A stretch of DNA of 64,000 nucleotides from Bugula neritina (GCA_964035545.1 CAXIUT010000096.1:25665-89664), one strand, 5' to 3'; positions 26,409 through 39,232 are shown, counted from the stretch's first letter. Notes: generated by a model from the letters alone, not told the origin. Made by a program: numbers and translations.

Positions 26409-27149
26409 TCATGTGAAATTAAAAGAAAGACCATCAAGAACAAATTATTCAGTCCCTATTTTCTATTCTTTTATCTGGACTATTTCTTTTTTCTCTTGCC
26501 TTTTCTAGACAGGTTATTCAATCAAAATATTGACTGATATCTTTTATTCTTATTTCTTACCAGTCTATAGAAGTTATTCTTCTTGGTTTGATAATTCTTG
26601 ACCATTCTAGTTTTCTTCTTCATCCATGCTTTCTTAATTTTATGGCAGTTAGTGAATATGGATACAAACTCTTCCTTTCTCACACTTTCCATTCAGAAAG
26701 TCTTGACATATCTCAGTTTTATACTTATAATTTTTCTTTTTAAGATCCATATTTCCATGATAATCTCTGCATGCAGCTCCTAACTGACATTTTCCTAACT
26801 GATACATTTTACATGGAGCTGTTCTTTTTTTGAATGGTTTTCTTAACTCTTGTTCATGATGGGCAAAGTTACAAGTCAGTCTTCGTCTACAATCACGGCC
26901 ATAGGGGCACATCTTAGTTCGATAATGAGACCTCTTATTAACTTTATTTATTTTCTTTCCTTTTATTGATTAATTTTGGTTAAGGATATAGTCATTAACG
27001 AATTTACCACTTTTTTATTCAGGTTTTTATTAATTTGTTGAGGTAGGTAGAAGTCTATCAGAGGTAATAAGATTGGTCGGGTTGAGAGGTTTTTGTTTGC
27101 CAAGAGTTTTTTAAAGTGTTTCAGGGTCTGTATTGTAAAAGAAAAGTCT
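26409..27149 (-). CDS. CCCH zinc-finger protein, 5' end lost in telomeric tract
   Basis: Three CCCH fingers: RTKMCPYGRDC...CNFAHHE, a second around APCKMYQLGKCQLGAAC, and a third around TEICQDFLNGKCEKGRVC. CCCH proteins of this kind bind RNA. The first finger begins YRTKM, which aligns with the usual YKTxxC, so coding must start upstream of the Met in MCPYG. The frame stays open up to telomeric tract C with no in-frame ATG, while an ATG just beyond the tract (27239-27241) is in another frame. TGA at 26409-26411 after a Gln/Glu-rich tail. Confidence 0.7.
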
Positions 27150-27226
27150 CCCCAACCCCAACCCCAACCCCAACCCCAACCCCAACCCCAACCCCAACCC
27201 CAACCCCAACCCCAACCCCAACCCCC
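27150..27226. repeat. Interstitial telomeric tract C (C-rich)
   Basis: About thirteen CCCCAA units with a five-C unit at the right edge, at the 5' end of the CCCH coding frame. Confidence 0.95.
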
Positions 27227-27369
27227 AGTATTTGATTTCATTAAATAAGAGTAGATAAGTAGAATTTACGAGAAAAATAATATTTAAAAATGATTATATC
27301 ATTATATTACTAGCATCATATTGCCGCTTATAACTGAATTGATAAAGTCAATTTGATAATTACTTTAAC

Positions 27370-30300
27370 ATGATCGTCTCTGACAACTTCTTCACAACTT
27401 TTGAACTCAAAGTTCTATCTACAGATCGGAATTCCCTCGAGAAACTATATTCTACCCTACTCAATCCACTCTATTTCTTCAAGATTGTCCAGTCTGCTCG
27501 CAATAATCATCTATCTTTCGTATTTTGCCTGGCTCTCAAAGACAAAATCAAAGAAGGAAATAAGCATAGTTTTCTCTAAAAGGTATAAGAGGATCTAAAA
27601 GAGATGAAACAGAACAAATTGAAAGATTTTATCAAAATTGCCGATCAGAATCCTCTTTACAATCACCTCAAAGAAGTCTAATCTAATGAAAATTTGTGTA
27701 TGATTAACGTAATTTCCCCTAAAAAGATAAAATGATGAGCTCTCCAACTTTTCTACAGCATATCATCATTGAAAACCACTTCACCTCCAAAATAATCTGG
27801 TATTAAAGTATCAACCAACTCTGGATTCTCTTCTAATCTCTCAAGCACACCTATTCATCAGATTAAAATCAAAAATAGTCCTAAAAAAGTGGAATAATAA
27901 AACTAAGAGATGAAGTTATTGCTAAACTAATCGTTGATATCATCTCATGCAACTATTAAAGAGGACAAGACACTGGCATTCTTCAATTCTTTTTTAAACA
28001 TATTGAATTGCAAATACAAACAGGAGATATTGATATAGCTTAGAGAGTAGCTAATATTTCCTTGGAAATGGTGCTTTATATCAAAAAATAAATCTATTAT
28101 TGCGACAGAATGAAAATTATTTAAAAATACGGATAAAATTTATTTGAAATACTGATAGACTACTACTCCCGCTTTGCAAATTTGAACAATTTCGAAATAG
28201 TCTCCAACATATTAACTTCAATCTACCACATCCTCAAAGAAGAATCTACTACTGAATAATAATCAATTCAAAATATATAATTATATGACTAGAATGACAG
28301 CAATAATTTCGATTCTTTAAAAACAACACCTTGGATAGACAAATATTCAATGAAATTGATAAATATCTTTTAACATTGCTTGCAGTTTCCTTTGGAAGGC
28401 AAAACTTAGGATATCTATATTAAAATCTTAGGAATTTTGAGATTGATATCGATTAATGAGTTATGTGAATCATTACATGATGCTTTTGAGTCATATGAAG
28501 ATAAAGCATGGAATAAAAAGAAAGAAAGAAATCAACTATTTAGTAAGATCTATGAGTTTCTTTTTAATTTGATTCAACTATCAGTTCAAAAATTAAAGAA
28601 CAAACAATAAAATATCAACTACTACATTGAATACTGTATTGGACTAACTTTGGTTAAAACAGTGCCTCTACATTCTAATTTTTAATATAATTAAAGAAAA
28701 TTATTGACTTTTCTCTTTCAAGAGTATTATCCATTAGTTATTAAAACTGTTCCTTTTGCTATATCTAATGGAAAAACTCATCCTATTGTAATGTTGGCGA
28801 TTTTTATGGAAAAAATGTACGTAATTGTCAAGAAAGATGGGTTTTTGTTAAAATTACTCGAATAAAATATTTCTTCTTTGGTAATTAAATGTCAAAACTA
28901 AGTTTATTCTTAAAATTTTACATCTTTTAAAGAAGAAATATAGTCTTCTACCTAGTTTTTTGAACCTATTGCTAAACTTCTTTCAAAAAATACGAAAAAT
29001 CAAGAAAAATAGTTTAACCATTCTTACTTCTGGCTCCTTAAAAAATAATTTTAATTCATATTTGATCAGAATATGCAAAATTCACATTATTTCATCAGAT
29101 TGACCTTAGAATGCATAAAATCACTTAGTAATTATTCCCAATATGAATATTTCTAATAGATAGCCAGTCTTCTAATCTTTCTTTTAGTGAATCTCAACAC
29201 CTAAATCTACAAGAAGTAATATTTGATTCTCATGGATATAACATTAGATCTTCTACTAGTCTAAGACGCTAAATAATTAGATTCTTATTTATTCCGCCAC
29301 ATAAAATAAAAATCAAAAATCAATTTCCATTAATTTATCAATAATATAATAACATCTCTCATTGAAAACTATCTATCAAGGTCAGAAGTCGATAATAATG
29401 AATACTACACTAGCTAGGTAGTCTAAATTCTTTGTAGAACATTTAGAAGGTTCAAAAATTTAAATCCTGAGCAATTGTAAAATTCACTATCGAATTAATA
29501 AAAAATACTAATCAAGAAAAAAACAAAGAAAAATGTAAATGAGATAATAGAAATATACTTTAAATTGGTATACTATCTGATCTAAAACATCTAAAAGTCA
29601 ATTTTATGTGACCTTTCTAACTACTAATCCAGACGTAAAATGTTCTAGCTAATTGCCACCATAGGTTTTACTTCAATTTAAACAATGTATAATATTTCAT
29701 CCACTTTGGTCTTTGACAAGTTGAATTTGACATCTTAGTCAAATGTACTGATACTGCTGACTGATTTATCAGGAATGTTGGATGCTGATATGGGTCAAAA
29801 AGAAAAAAGTATCTTGGTTTAAAAGGTTCTACAACTTTTAAACGATCATTAGATTATAATGTAGATGTTCGGACTGGAAAATCTCAGTGACAGTTAGGTT
29901 CATTATCGTATATTTACAGGTTTCGTTGGTAGTTTAATCTAAAGCTTTTCTAAAAATCATATAGAATTGTTTTTCATGGTGCCTATCCTAAAAAATCAAG
30001 TGTTAAAGAAGTTATATGAAATAAATCAGCTTTACAATTTCAATAACTACTAATAAATAACCAATCTATACTTATCATTCACATCTTTATAAAACTTAAT
30101 CATCGATTTGCCTTCTTTACCTTCTAAAATATACTCAGGAAACAGTGCAGAATCTATTCTTCTTTTATAATCATATTTATAAAATATCCATAGACTAAAA
30201 AGTGAAGATCTTATCATTCTATACAACAACATTTTTGGTAGAAAATCTTTCGATTGGTCTTTCGAGGAAATATAATAAAAAGCAAATGCTGACATTTTTA

Positions 30301-30680
30301 CACCAGTAGATAAACCTTCAGTATTATTAACATTTTGTGATTATATCGAATTCAACCAAATTAAATTATTCTTCAACCACTAAAAATTAATAGTCAGCCT
30401 AGCTATGTAACTATACACATTTTATGTCAATAGACATTCAGGAGATTCCATCGATTTCTGCAGTTTCGATTCAACAAATAGTGAAGAATAAGATAAAAAC
30501 CTTCTTGAAAGTTTCTTTTAAAATTAACAACAAAAAAAGTTACTAAAACAACTAGCACAAGCATACTATCAATTTGACTACCTCCTAGGAATAAAAAATT
30601 AAGACCTACAATAATTTTAGAAATAATTCTATGGAAATATTCAAACAATGCTATCAATACACGAGTGTTCAATCAAATGA
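27370..30680 (+). CDS. Very large helical-repeat protein, unknown function
   Basis: From ATG 27370 the frame is open, apart from one intron of probably 29 nt near 27690-27720, to TGA 30678-30680, giving ~1,090 residues. The sequence is almost entirely amphipathic helix without low complexity, consistent with a HEAT/ARM-type alpha-solenoid. The N-terminus (LEKLYSTLLNPLYFFKIVQ) recalls importin-beta/exportin proteins, but I see no decisive motif. Its stop lies 30 nt from the converging PPIL2 stop. Confidence 0.6.
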
Positions 30681-30710
30681 TTTGAATATTATTCAATTAT
30701 AATGATATAA

Positions 30711-32296
30711 TCAATAATAATCATTAAGCAATTTTGAACTAACGTTATCGTTTTTATTATTAGATGATGATTGGATCTGGAGTTATGGAATTTTGAACTT
30801 TTATTCTTTGTTTTCAAGCCATCGCTATTTCTATTTTATCTAGTTGTTTTTTAGCTTATGTTTTGACATCTAGTGCTCGTCTTTCAATGTTTTAACTGCT
30901 CTTCTGAAAGGGTTCTAGTATACGTGCATTTTAGTTATAATTATCTCTTTCTTTGGTTTGTTTGTCTTACTTGTTAAATTTTTGTTTATTTCATAAAGAA
31001 TCGACATAGAATCTGATACTATCTATCCGAAAACAGAGTGTTTATTATCAAGATATGGAGCCTCTTAAAGAGTTATGAAGAATTGACTTCCATTAGTTTT
31101 AGGACCAGAATTAGCCATGCTTAAAATACCTGGTTTATTATGCATAAGTTTAGGATGAAACTAATCTTAGAAAGGTTTTCCAAAGATACTTTAACCTCCA
31201 GAACCAGTTCCTGTAGGATCACCTCCTTGCAAGCAAAAATCTTTAACTAACCTATGAAAAGAAATTCCATCATAATATCCATTTTCTGATAATTAAATAA
31301 AATTTTAACAAGTTTTAGGTACCAAATCACAATGCACTAAAATACTAAAATTTCCAAGATTAGTTACCATGAGTACATTACCTTTAATTTTTTATTTTTT
31401 GATAATATGATAAATTTTATCTCTAATTTAATTTTCTTTAAGATCTCTAAATGAGGTAACTCCTTTATTAAAAGGTGAAAAGTTAGTACTAGTAAGTGAA
31501 GTAGAATTAGTATTATCACTTTATCTCTAATGCTTATATATTTTATTCTCAATACACCAATTAATAAAACCTTTTACATCTTGCTTCGATTCCAATTATA
31601 ATTTAACCTTCTTTTTTCTTTTAGTCTATTCTTATTTCAAATCAGATTCTGCTTTTCTTTTGACATTCACTTACGACATCACTCGACTAATCGAATCATT
31701 TTATTTAATAGTTGGCTATAAATTTTAAGGAGCTATAAATGGCATTCCCTTCTTCAAATAATCAAATTCTAAAACCTACTTATTTTTATCATTCTTTGGA
31801 TCTTGAATATCAATTATATCACCTGCAGTGAAAGGCTAATCTAAATTATAGGGTGATTACTTGTAACTAAATCATAATAATATTTTTATTTTTTGTTTAG
31901 TTCGAGGATAGTCTAATACGCATAGACATTTCCTGATGTTTTTATGCATACTATATGAGTATTTTATGTAAATATTTTATAACTAATTGGATCTTAATAT
32001 TCATCTTTATCGTTTTTTGTCCAATGCATTTTTATTAGATCTCTAACGCTTAAAGGCTTTCCTGTTATTGGACATCTTTGGAACTTCTTTATGAAATCAG
32101 CAACATAGATACCTTCAAAAACATTTCCTTAACTTGTGCAAACTGGATCTCTAAATGGAGCAAGAGATAGAGCACAACAGTAGAAAGGTAGCTTTTAGAA
32201 GGGAACTTTCTTGACATCTTTTTTTCCCTACCAATCCTACTTCATTTCTGTGTAGGTTAAATGCATTTTGTCTTTTGAATGTCGGTGCTTGCCCAT
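30711..32296 (-). CDS. PPIL2: U-box cyclophilin, PPIL2/CYC4 family
   Basis: Starts [17 protein letters not shown] at ATG 32294-32296. The N-terminal U-box region matches PPIL2 ([20 protein letters not shown], then [14 protein letters not shown] and CPITGKPL, and the [18 protein letters not shown] block). The C-terminal peptidyl-prolyl isomerase domain has [32 protein letters not shown] and [15 protein letters not shown]. Human PPIL2 is a spliceosome-associated protein. A basic tail ends at TGA 30711-30713. Introns between the two domains were not all placed. Confidence 0.9.
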
Positions 32297-32448
32297 GCTC
32301 TTTTAAATATAATACAAATTATATGAAAAAGATCGAGTTCAAATAAAATTACGTTAATTAATGATTAATTTATTGTGATTATTTATAACTGAAATACAAA
32401 GATAATTATAGCTATTTTATTATCATATTTTATTAGGCTAAGCTGAAA

Positions 32449-33661
32449 ATGTTCAAGCGGTTTTTTGGTTTCTCTTAGATCTAGAAGGTCTTTCGCTAAT
32501 CTAAAGTTGACAACTCACACTAATCCGTAACAACTAGACCCATAGTAGAAATGGCTATCCGTTATTTCAAAGCCTCCCCAAAAAAGCAAAACCCAAATAT
32601 GAACATAAACATCAACATAAACGGCAATACCAACAACCACATCAACATCAACATCACCTCTCCAATCAAAAAGCAAGAACAGAAAGAAAAAACCAAGACA
32701 AAACGTTCTGAATTGATAGATTATATAGTGACAAAATTAAGAAAAGAAAAGGAGGTATACAGAATCAAGTTACTTATCGTTTGTCATTCGATTATCAGAG
32801 CAACCTACGATGAGGAATTCATGAATGTTATTGGATAGGAGATTTAATAATTTATTATTCATGGCGTTAACATGGAATAAAAATAATTCAGAACTGAACC
32901 AAATAAATAAAAAATAAATATAAAAGTTAAATTAGATCAAGAGCAAAAAGCTTTCATACATCAAAATGTTATTTCTTTCTATTGTCAGTATCTCAAGAAA
33001 ATGATGATTAATATATAAACCTATCAACTCATAAAACAAAATAAACCTATCCTTTATGAAAAAGATCAAATCGTCTAAAGCGTTAATCATGGTTTTGTTA
33101 TTTTAAATCTTGTTAACTATATCCTAGAATCTCAAAGTACTTTTAATAAGATGGGAAGATATTATGTTTAAAATTAAGAAATGATGAGTCTATACATCAT
33201 GTATCTGTAGGATCTCAATGTTTACAACAACTTTATCAAAGAGTTTATCTTTAATTCGATTAAAGATCAAAATAATTTAAGTTCAGAAGTGTTAAAACAT
33301 CAGTTTTTGTTTATTACTGAAGCACAAAAAAGTAGTGATAGATTATATGAGTTCTTCCATAATAGATATTACTACTATCGAGTTAAAACTTTGAATATTA
33401 TTCCAAAATTTTTACGTTTAAATCCTTAAGAATAAAGAAAAGTAACAAAACAGATGAAAAATAATGATAGAGATTTTGTAGAAATGATAAATTAGAGTAA
33501 ATATACTGAAGTTAAAAGGAAAAAAATGAGATGTAAAACTATGATAAATAACTAAGAAAAATAAGAAGATATTATGAACAAAACATAAATTTATGAGAAA
33601 ACTAAAGAAGATTACGAAAGTATCATCTCTTATTTTGATGATGGATAACTTTAAAAAAGCT
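32449..33661 (+). CDS. Helical protein with possible ANTH/ENTH-like domain, 3' end in telomeric tract
   Basis: ATG 32449-32451. An Asn/Ile repeat (residues ~55-75) is followed by a helical domain (YRIKLLIVCHSIIRATYDEEF; MGRYYVQNQEMMSLYIMYL) that resembles ANTH/ENTH membrane-adaptor helices, and then a Lys-rich coiled coil. The frame is open without stop for 400 codons and runs straight into telomeric tract D. Beyond the tract no clear continuation is seen, and the next gene begins within ~180 bp in another frame. Probably 3'-truncated or ending in the repeat. Confidence 0.55.
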
Positions 33662-33734
33662 CCCAACCCCAACCCAACCCCAACCCCAACCCCAACCCAA
33701 CCCCAACCCCAACCCCAACCCCAACCCCAACCCC
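33662..33734. repeat. Interstitial telomeric tract D (C-rich)
   Basis: CCCCAA array with two three-C units, directly after an open coding frame. Confidence 0.95.
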
Positions 33735-33916
33735 ATCTTTTATTTTGAAAAATAAAGTATTAATCTTATTATAAACTAAGAATAGATAAGATTTTTATCT
33801 GATGAATAATTGATATTTCTATTCTATGTATATTTAAGACCTTCAAGGTCTTAAAATAAAATTGAAATTTTTCTTAAGACCTATAGAGAGTGTTATTTAT
33901 AAAATATACTACAAAA

Positions 33917-34456
33917 ATGAAATAAGCTTATGAGAAAGGGAATCAAAATGCTTAAGATAGAGCTTAAAAGTTTATTTTACTGCCTTTCAATGATAACTCT
34001 TTGACAAATTAAAAAACTAATTAAACAAAAACCTTTAAAATTAAAAGAAGAAAAATCATTCATAAAGTTCGATTTGGAAGAGGAGCTAATCATCCTTCTT
34101 TCTTTCTGAGACAGTTTTTCTCTAAAATTTAAGATGGTTCTTATCAACATGTCTACTAAGATAATCCGAATTCCTATGAAGTCCTTAAAGATAAAATAAT
34201 GGTCTTCAAAGATTCTAAAAATGCATATGGTGCTTAAGACCTCGATTATTTCTTTGGATTTAGTCATAATCTCGAAACAAAATATCTAAATTATTTGAAC
34301 TCAAAAGTTTTTTTCAACATGATTGAAGAAAGCTCAGTGGATTTGATCTTAGACGCTCATAAATGTAAGTGTATATTAAACCATTTAATTTCAATTGAAA
34401 AATATTCTTCAAGATTGGGAAACTCTGACTTAGTCAAAAGGATTGCTTTTAAATGA
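33917..34456 (+). CDS. Unknown protein, 179 residues
   Basis: Intron-free from ATG 33917-33919 to TGA 34454-34456. Features include a basic stretch (KTFKIKRRKIIHKVRFGRG), the block HPSFFLRQFFSKIQDGSYQHV, and an ordered C-terminus (QDLDYFFGFSHNLETKYL; SSVDLILDAHKCKCILNHL). Balanced composition and clean ends mark it as real. Not assigned to a family. Confidence 0.65.
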
Positions 34457-34498
34457 TCGTTAAGCTATACTTATCTTTAAATAATTGACATTATTTAA

Positions 34499-34582
34499 CC
34501 CAACCCCAACCCCAACCCCAACCCCAACCCCAACCCCAACCCCAACCCCAACCCCAACCCCAACCCCAACCCCAACCCCAAC
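34499..34582. repeat. Interstitial telomeric tract E (C-rich)
   Basis: Fourteen near-perfect CCCCAA units between two converging genes, 43 nt after one stop codon and 53 nt before the other. Confidence 0.95.
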
Positions 34583-34635
34583 TCTTAATAACATAAGTAT
34601 TATATCATAATACCAAATGATACAAAATGAAAATT

Positions 34636-35694
34636 TCAAATATCATTTATAGGTAGTAGACCTTTTTTATTTCTCATCCAATTTTTAACAATAAAATTTC
34701 TTTTAATTATCGTCTCCATCTCTTGAAAGTTATTTTTCAATCCATATCTAATTAACTCCTCCTTCATCTTCATATACTAATCTATCCTAAGTTGCAATAA
34801 ATAACTCGGATGAATAACTTTAGCTTTCTCCAATGAGACTTTCTTAGTCCTATCACTAAATATCATTTATTCTAACAAAGTCTACCCAGTCTAACATATT
34901 CTTTTAAAAGATCTATCAATCAATTTGATTTTACCAAACATTATCAAATACATATACTACAAATGCTCTCCCTCCTTGTATAGTTACATCGATGGATGTC
35001 GAAGTATGATTTTACCCATCTTAAGCAAACAAATATTAATAATTCTATTATTTCTATTGAAAAAAGGATTGAATATTTAGAGCTGCTATATTGTATCTGT
35101 CAGATTTTATTAATTTCTATTTTTCATGTTTTTTGGTATTCTTTCAACTAGTTAGCAAAATTTGTTTATTATGTGTTCATATTGACCCATTTTATCTTGT
35201 TTTTAAGGTTATCTAGGAATAGAAGTTGCATGGGTAGAATTCGTATATTTTCTTTGTGATTTACCCTTTGTTTCAGTTTTTGTTCGCCTAAATTGCTTGA
35301 TAGTAAACATCGGTTGTGATTCCTTCATTCTTTTCTATGACTATCTTTATTGAACTTATTTTTGTTTGCTTTATAGTTACTCTTTTTTAGAATATGGTTG
35401 TATTTTTTCAAGAAGAATTTTATATTTATTAGCTGATGATTATTTCAAATCAACACTTTAAGTTGATTCTATCTTACTTTATTATTTTTAGTTGGAAAGG
35501 TATATATTATCTTATATCTATGGTTTTTATGATGTAATTGCTGGAAGTGATATTTAATTTACATCTAGCTATTAGAGTTATCGAGAATATTGAGCTTTTT
35601 TTGATTTAAGTATTTGGTATAAAGTGGAAATGTTTGTTGTTTTTGAAGGTACTTGAGGAAATTGTTTTCTGTTTAACTATAATTATCCCTGCAT
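34636..35694 (-). CDS. Cyclic-nucleotide-binding-domain protein
   Basis: 352 residues, one uninterrupted frame, ATG 35692-35694, TGA 34636-34638. The N-terminal ~190 residues are Gln/Lys-rich and disordered. One CNBD-like domain follows (NPFFNRNNRIINICLLKMG, KIILRHPSMQLYKEGEHL, MYLIMFGKIKLIDRS, then the helix after QTLLEQMIFSD). The phosphate-binding cassette is not canonical, so ligand binding is uncertain. Ciliates have many such proteins in cilia and signalling. Confidence 0.7.
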
Positions 35695-35835
35695 AATTAT
35701 TATTATCATCAACGAATTCATAAACAAAAATCATAAAGTTTAAAAATATGATTAAATCATCTATATTCTTCATAAAAAAATAGTTTTAATATTTGAGTTT
35801 ATTATTATCAAATTTAAATAAAACTAACCGTTGAC

Positions 35836-37672
35836 ATGAACAGATTCAACTAAAAATACTCATACATAACAGTCCCTGATAACCTTCCACTATAATTAAA
35901 AGGAAGTTCCAAGAAAAGAATAGATTCTCTTAATAAATAAAACTACAAATAATCCAGATCAAGCCTACAAGAATAAAGCCGATCGATAATTCTAAAAAAA
36001 TTGTAAAATAATAAACATACAATGGATAGTATGAAATCAGCTGTACCTCATAGCAGCAGTGTAATAATGATATTATTTAGAGATCAAAAGCAAGACCCAG
36101 TTCTAAAAAGATTTATCACTAAAATAAATAAAATAAGGGATCTGGAATAGAATATCTCATGTAGAAAACACAATAATAAAAGCAAAAATATAAAGAAAAA
36201 GCACATATTTCTTCTAAATATCTAGATAATTAGAAAATAAAAGAAAAAAAACATTTTGTTTATTAAAATACAAAAACTTGCTAAAATGAAGGCAACAAAT
36301 ATACTCATCACAAACAAACGGAATAAAATAAAATAAAAAAGGATATTTATTCGAATATCAATCGATATGAAAAATAAGAGATAAATAGTAAAAAACAAGG
36401 AGTAAAACCTTTATCTAAAAAAGGATAAGAATTGGGTTTTGAAGATAGAAAAGTAAAGAAAACATCAGATTTAAAGATGATATAAATGATGGGATGCTAA
36501 TATGTAAAGAAATAGGAGAAGGCATTAAGAGATAAGAGACAAGATTGGAGAACCAGTAATATAACATTTTATTGAGGCTGAATTTTGATTGATGACTGAT
36601 GTAATTAATATAATTATAACAACAATGCCAAAGATAAGTAGAACTCTTTGTATCTAGGTTGGAATGACATCAACGATTCAGATAGCTCCCTTTCAAGCGA
36701 CAATGACTAATAGTTGAATAATTCTCCAAAAACTAACAATAATCAATCATCATTAATGATCAATTAAAGTAAATTGAAGAATGCATGTATTAATAAGTCG
36801 AATTAGGTGATAAATTGAGTTGGTAGAAATTGTCCACCCATGAGCGAGAGAATGTATGGCTTTTTGTGCCCAATTCTTTCTATGAGAGGGCTGATGAAGT
36901 ACATGATATCCTTGAAAATAGTGGGATTTTTTAAAGAAATATTCGAATTAAAGGAGTAGGATGGAATCTACTTACTGACTACTAAAATGCTAAGTAACTT
37001 ATAGTTAATGGTTTGAATAAAAATAGTCTTTTTGTAAGATTCGTCTATTCCAAAAAAAATGAAGATAGTTCGAATCAGTTTGATGGAAAACCTTATAAAA
37101 TGCAAAAGAAAGTTACTTATGTTGAAAAATCTAATAAAACTTTAGATATGCATAAAACAGCTTCACTAAATGAATAAAGTCATTTCCATGAAGATAAGCC
37201 AAAAGCTAAATGGGTCGAAGAAGATAAAGATTCTCAAAGAAACCACTATAAACATGAAAATACATTAATATAAAAAGGAAGGTCGCCTCGAGGAACCAAA
37301 AATATCAAAGAAGCCAAATCACCAAAAAGATACATCTAGAAAAATAAAAATGAAAATACATCAACTATCAATTCTGTTAAATCTAGTGACTTGTCTGTAG
37401 ATCGGAAAGATCAATTATAAGAATCTCCTAAGAAATAGTCAATTTTAGAAAATACTAAAAGCAATACAATGATTGAATAAACATCAGAATAAAAGCCAAA
37501 AGAGAGATAAAGATAAGTAAAGAGAGATGAAGAGAATGAAAGTGATATAAGTTCTGAAGAAGAGTAATTGAAAAAGAAGAAGAAGACAAAGAAGAAGAAG
37601 AATAAAAATAGTAAGGGCTAAAAGGTATAGAGAAAAGATAATAATCCTTTTAGTTATTTCTCAAATTCATGA
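35836..37672 (+). CDS. Lys/Gln-rich protein with one ordered domain, unknown function
   Basis: ATG 35836-35838, TGA 37670-37672. At least two introns are needed: one early (~29-31 nt near 35870-35900) and one near 36580. Most of the protein is low-complexity Lys/Gln/Asn/Ser and the C-terminus is a Lys stretch. A compact ordered block lies around 36830-37060 (RENVWLFVPNSFYERADEV, NIRIKGVGWNLLTDY, SLFVRFVYSKKN). Probably nuclear or nucleic-acid associated, by composition only. Confidence 0.5.
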
Positions 37673-37723
37673 TTTACAAATTTGTATTAAATTTGATTTT
37701 ATAATAGTAAATTACAAAAGATA

Positions 37724-38474
37724 ATGAAAAAATCAAAAAAAATAATCAAAAAAGATGAAAAACCACCAATTAAAAATTAAATATTCTCCCAAAATATCTA
37801 AACAATCAAAACTATCTCTTTGAAATTCGATGATTTTACCTAAATATACTAAGATGTTAACATTTCTGACTGCATAAATGAACAATCAAAATACCTCAAC
37901 ATAAAAACTTTAATAAAACTCCTATAAAAACAATTCAACATATCTTTTCTAAGTATATTAACTCTAACCAAGACAAATAAATCAGATATTTTCTAGAAGA
38001 TGGACAGATGTGGCTCTCATGTCCAAAACTAAAAATGAACATCGGGCAACTAGACTATGAACCATACCAATAACTCAAATTATCAGTCCTTACAGGCAAA
38101 GAATACATCGACCCAACCCCAACCCCAACCCCAACCCCAACCCCAACCCCAACCCCAACCCCAACCCCAACCCCAACCCCCAACCCCAACCCCAGACTAA
38201 AATAAAGAAAAATAAAACACGTTATATAAAAAGTATTTATAATCATAGATAGGTTCTTAAATGGAGATAATTGTATGCTGGCGTCGGCAACAGAGATAAA
38301 ATATCACTCGACTAAGGTGCTAAAGTGGTAAACATATCAAAGAAAACATTAGACGACTATTTATCTCAAATAAAGAAAGGTAAGAAGTATGGTTTTAATT
38401 TTAATTAACATAAAAATGAGAAGATAGGAGTTTTGAGATAATTTATTCGTAAAATATAAAAAGGAAAAAAATGA
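37724..38474 (+). CDS. Ciliate-type conserved C-terminal domain protein, split by telomeric tract F
   Basis: ATG 37724-37726; a 20-nt intron at 37953-37972 leads into FLEDGQMWLSCPKLKMNIG...TGKEYID, immediately followed by telomeric tract F. After the tract the coding resumes as NHRQVLKWRQLYAGVGNRD, then AKVVNISKKTLDDYLSQI and KKYGFNFNQHKNEKIGVLR, ending at TGA 38472-38474. This C-terminal block recurs in ciliate proteomes. Function is unknown; a small helical DNA- or protein-binding module is a guess. Upstream and downstream frames differ, so plain translation through the tract would not yield the C-terminus. Confidence 0.7.
38112..38194. repeat. Interstitial telomeric tract F (C-rich), inside a gene
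   Basis: CCCCAA units with one five-C unit at 38177-38181; both flanks encode parts of the same protein. Confidence 0.95.
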
Positions 38475-38497
38475 TTATTTGACTAATTAAATCATTA

Positions 38498-39232
38498 TCA
38501 TTGAAGAATCACATTTCTTACTATTTTTTTCTATCGATTTTTAAGATCTTTTAAATAAACATCCCATCCATAGATATCTTCTGAAGGACCATTGAGTTTT
38601 TGCAAAAATAGCTATTGTTAATTCTACGATACTGTAGTCAAAAACTAACAAGTATCATCAGGATAATCCGGAGTAAGCAAATCAAAGAAAGCAGATAATC
38701 CCTGAGCCTATATCTTATGAATATTATAAGCATTAGGTTCAATAACAGAAATATTAGTCTCACTATTGTAAGGCAATATTTAATTTCTTATATGCTACTT
38801 AGGATAACAATACGATTGCAATCCAGTCTGTTTGATGAAATGGTAATCAATGGCAGTTATTTTTATGGATCCATGAATACATTTAGACACTCCTGTCATT
38901 TTAGGATGATTATGCCAATCAAATTTTTGTCCATCAGGAACAATCACAAAAATTAGAGTAAATTTTTATTATCTTTTGATAGGAAGAGCGACAATGCAAG
39001 GTGGAGTTTTCATCTATTTCATAATCTCATTTATCTAAGGAATCCTCACCTTGTTTATCTAGGAACAAAGAAATTTAAAATGGTCGGATTTGGTAAATGA
39101 TTACTTATCGAAATCATCGTGTTTTGAAGTTATTGTATGAATCAGCTTTAGTATATTTTTTACTTTGTCATTTTGGGATAGCTGATTTTGCAACTACTGT
39201 ATCTTTTATGATTAAGTCCTCTCTATTTACAT
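38498..39232 (-). CDS. Thiol dioxygenase, ADO/plant cysteine oxidase family
   Basis: 244 residues, intron-free, ATG 39230-39232, TGA 38498-38500. The cupin core carries the iron-binding His pair in FDWHNHPKMTGVSKCIHGSI and a later His in NAYNIHKIQ, followed by the family block FFDLLTPDYPDDTCQFL. ADO/PCO enzymes use O2 to oxidise cysteamine or N-terminal Cys of proteins and act as oxygen sensors in animals and plants. Its stop is 23 nt from the converging stop of the preceding gene. Confidence 0.88.

Noticed and set aside
36240-36330. A CCCH-like zinc finger in the Lys/Gln-rich gene
   Set aside because: Only one Cys is present; spacing does not make a finger.
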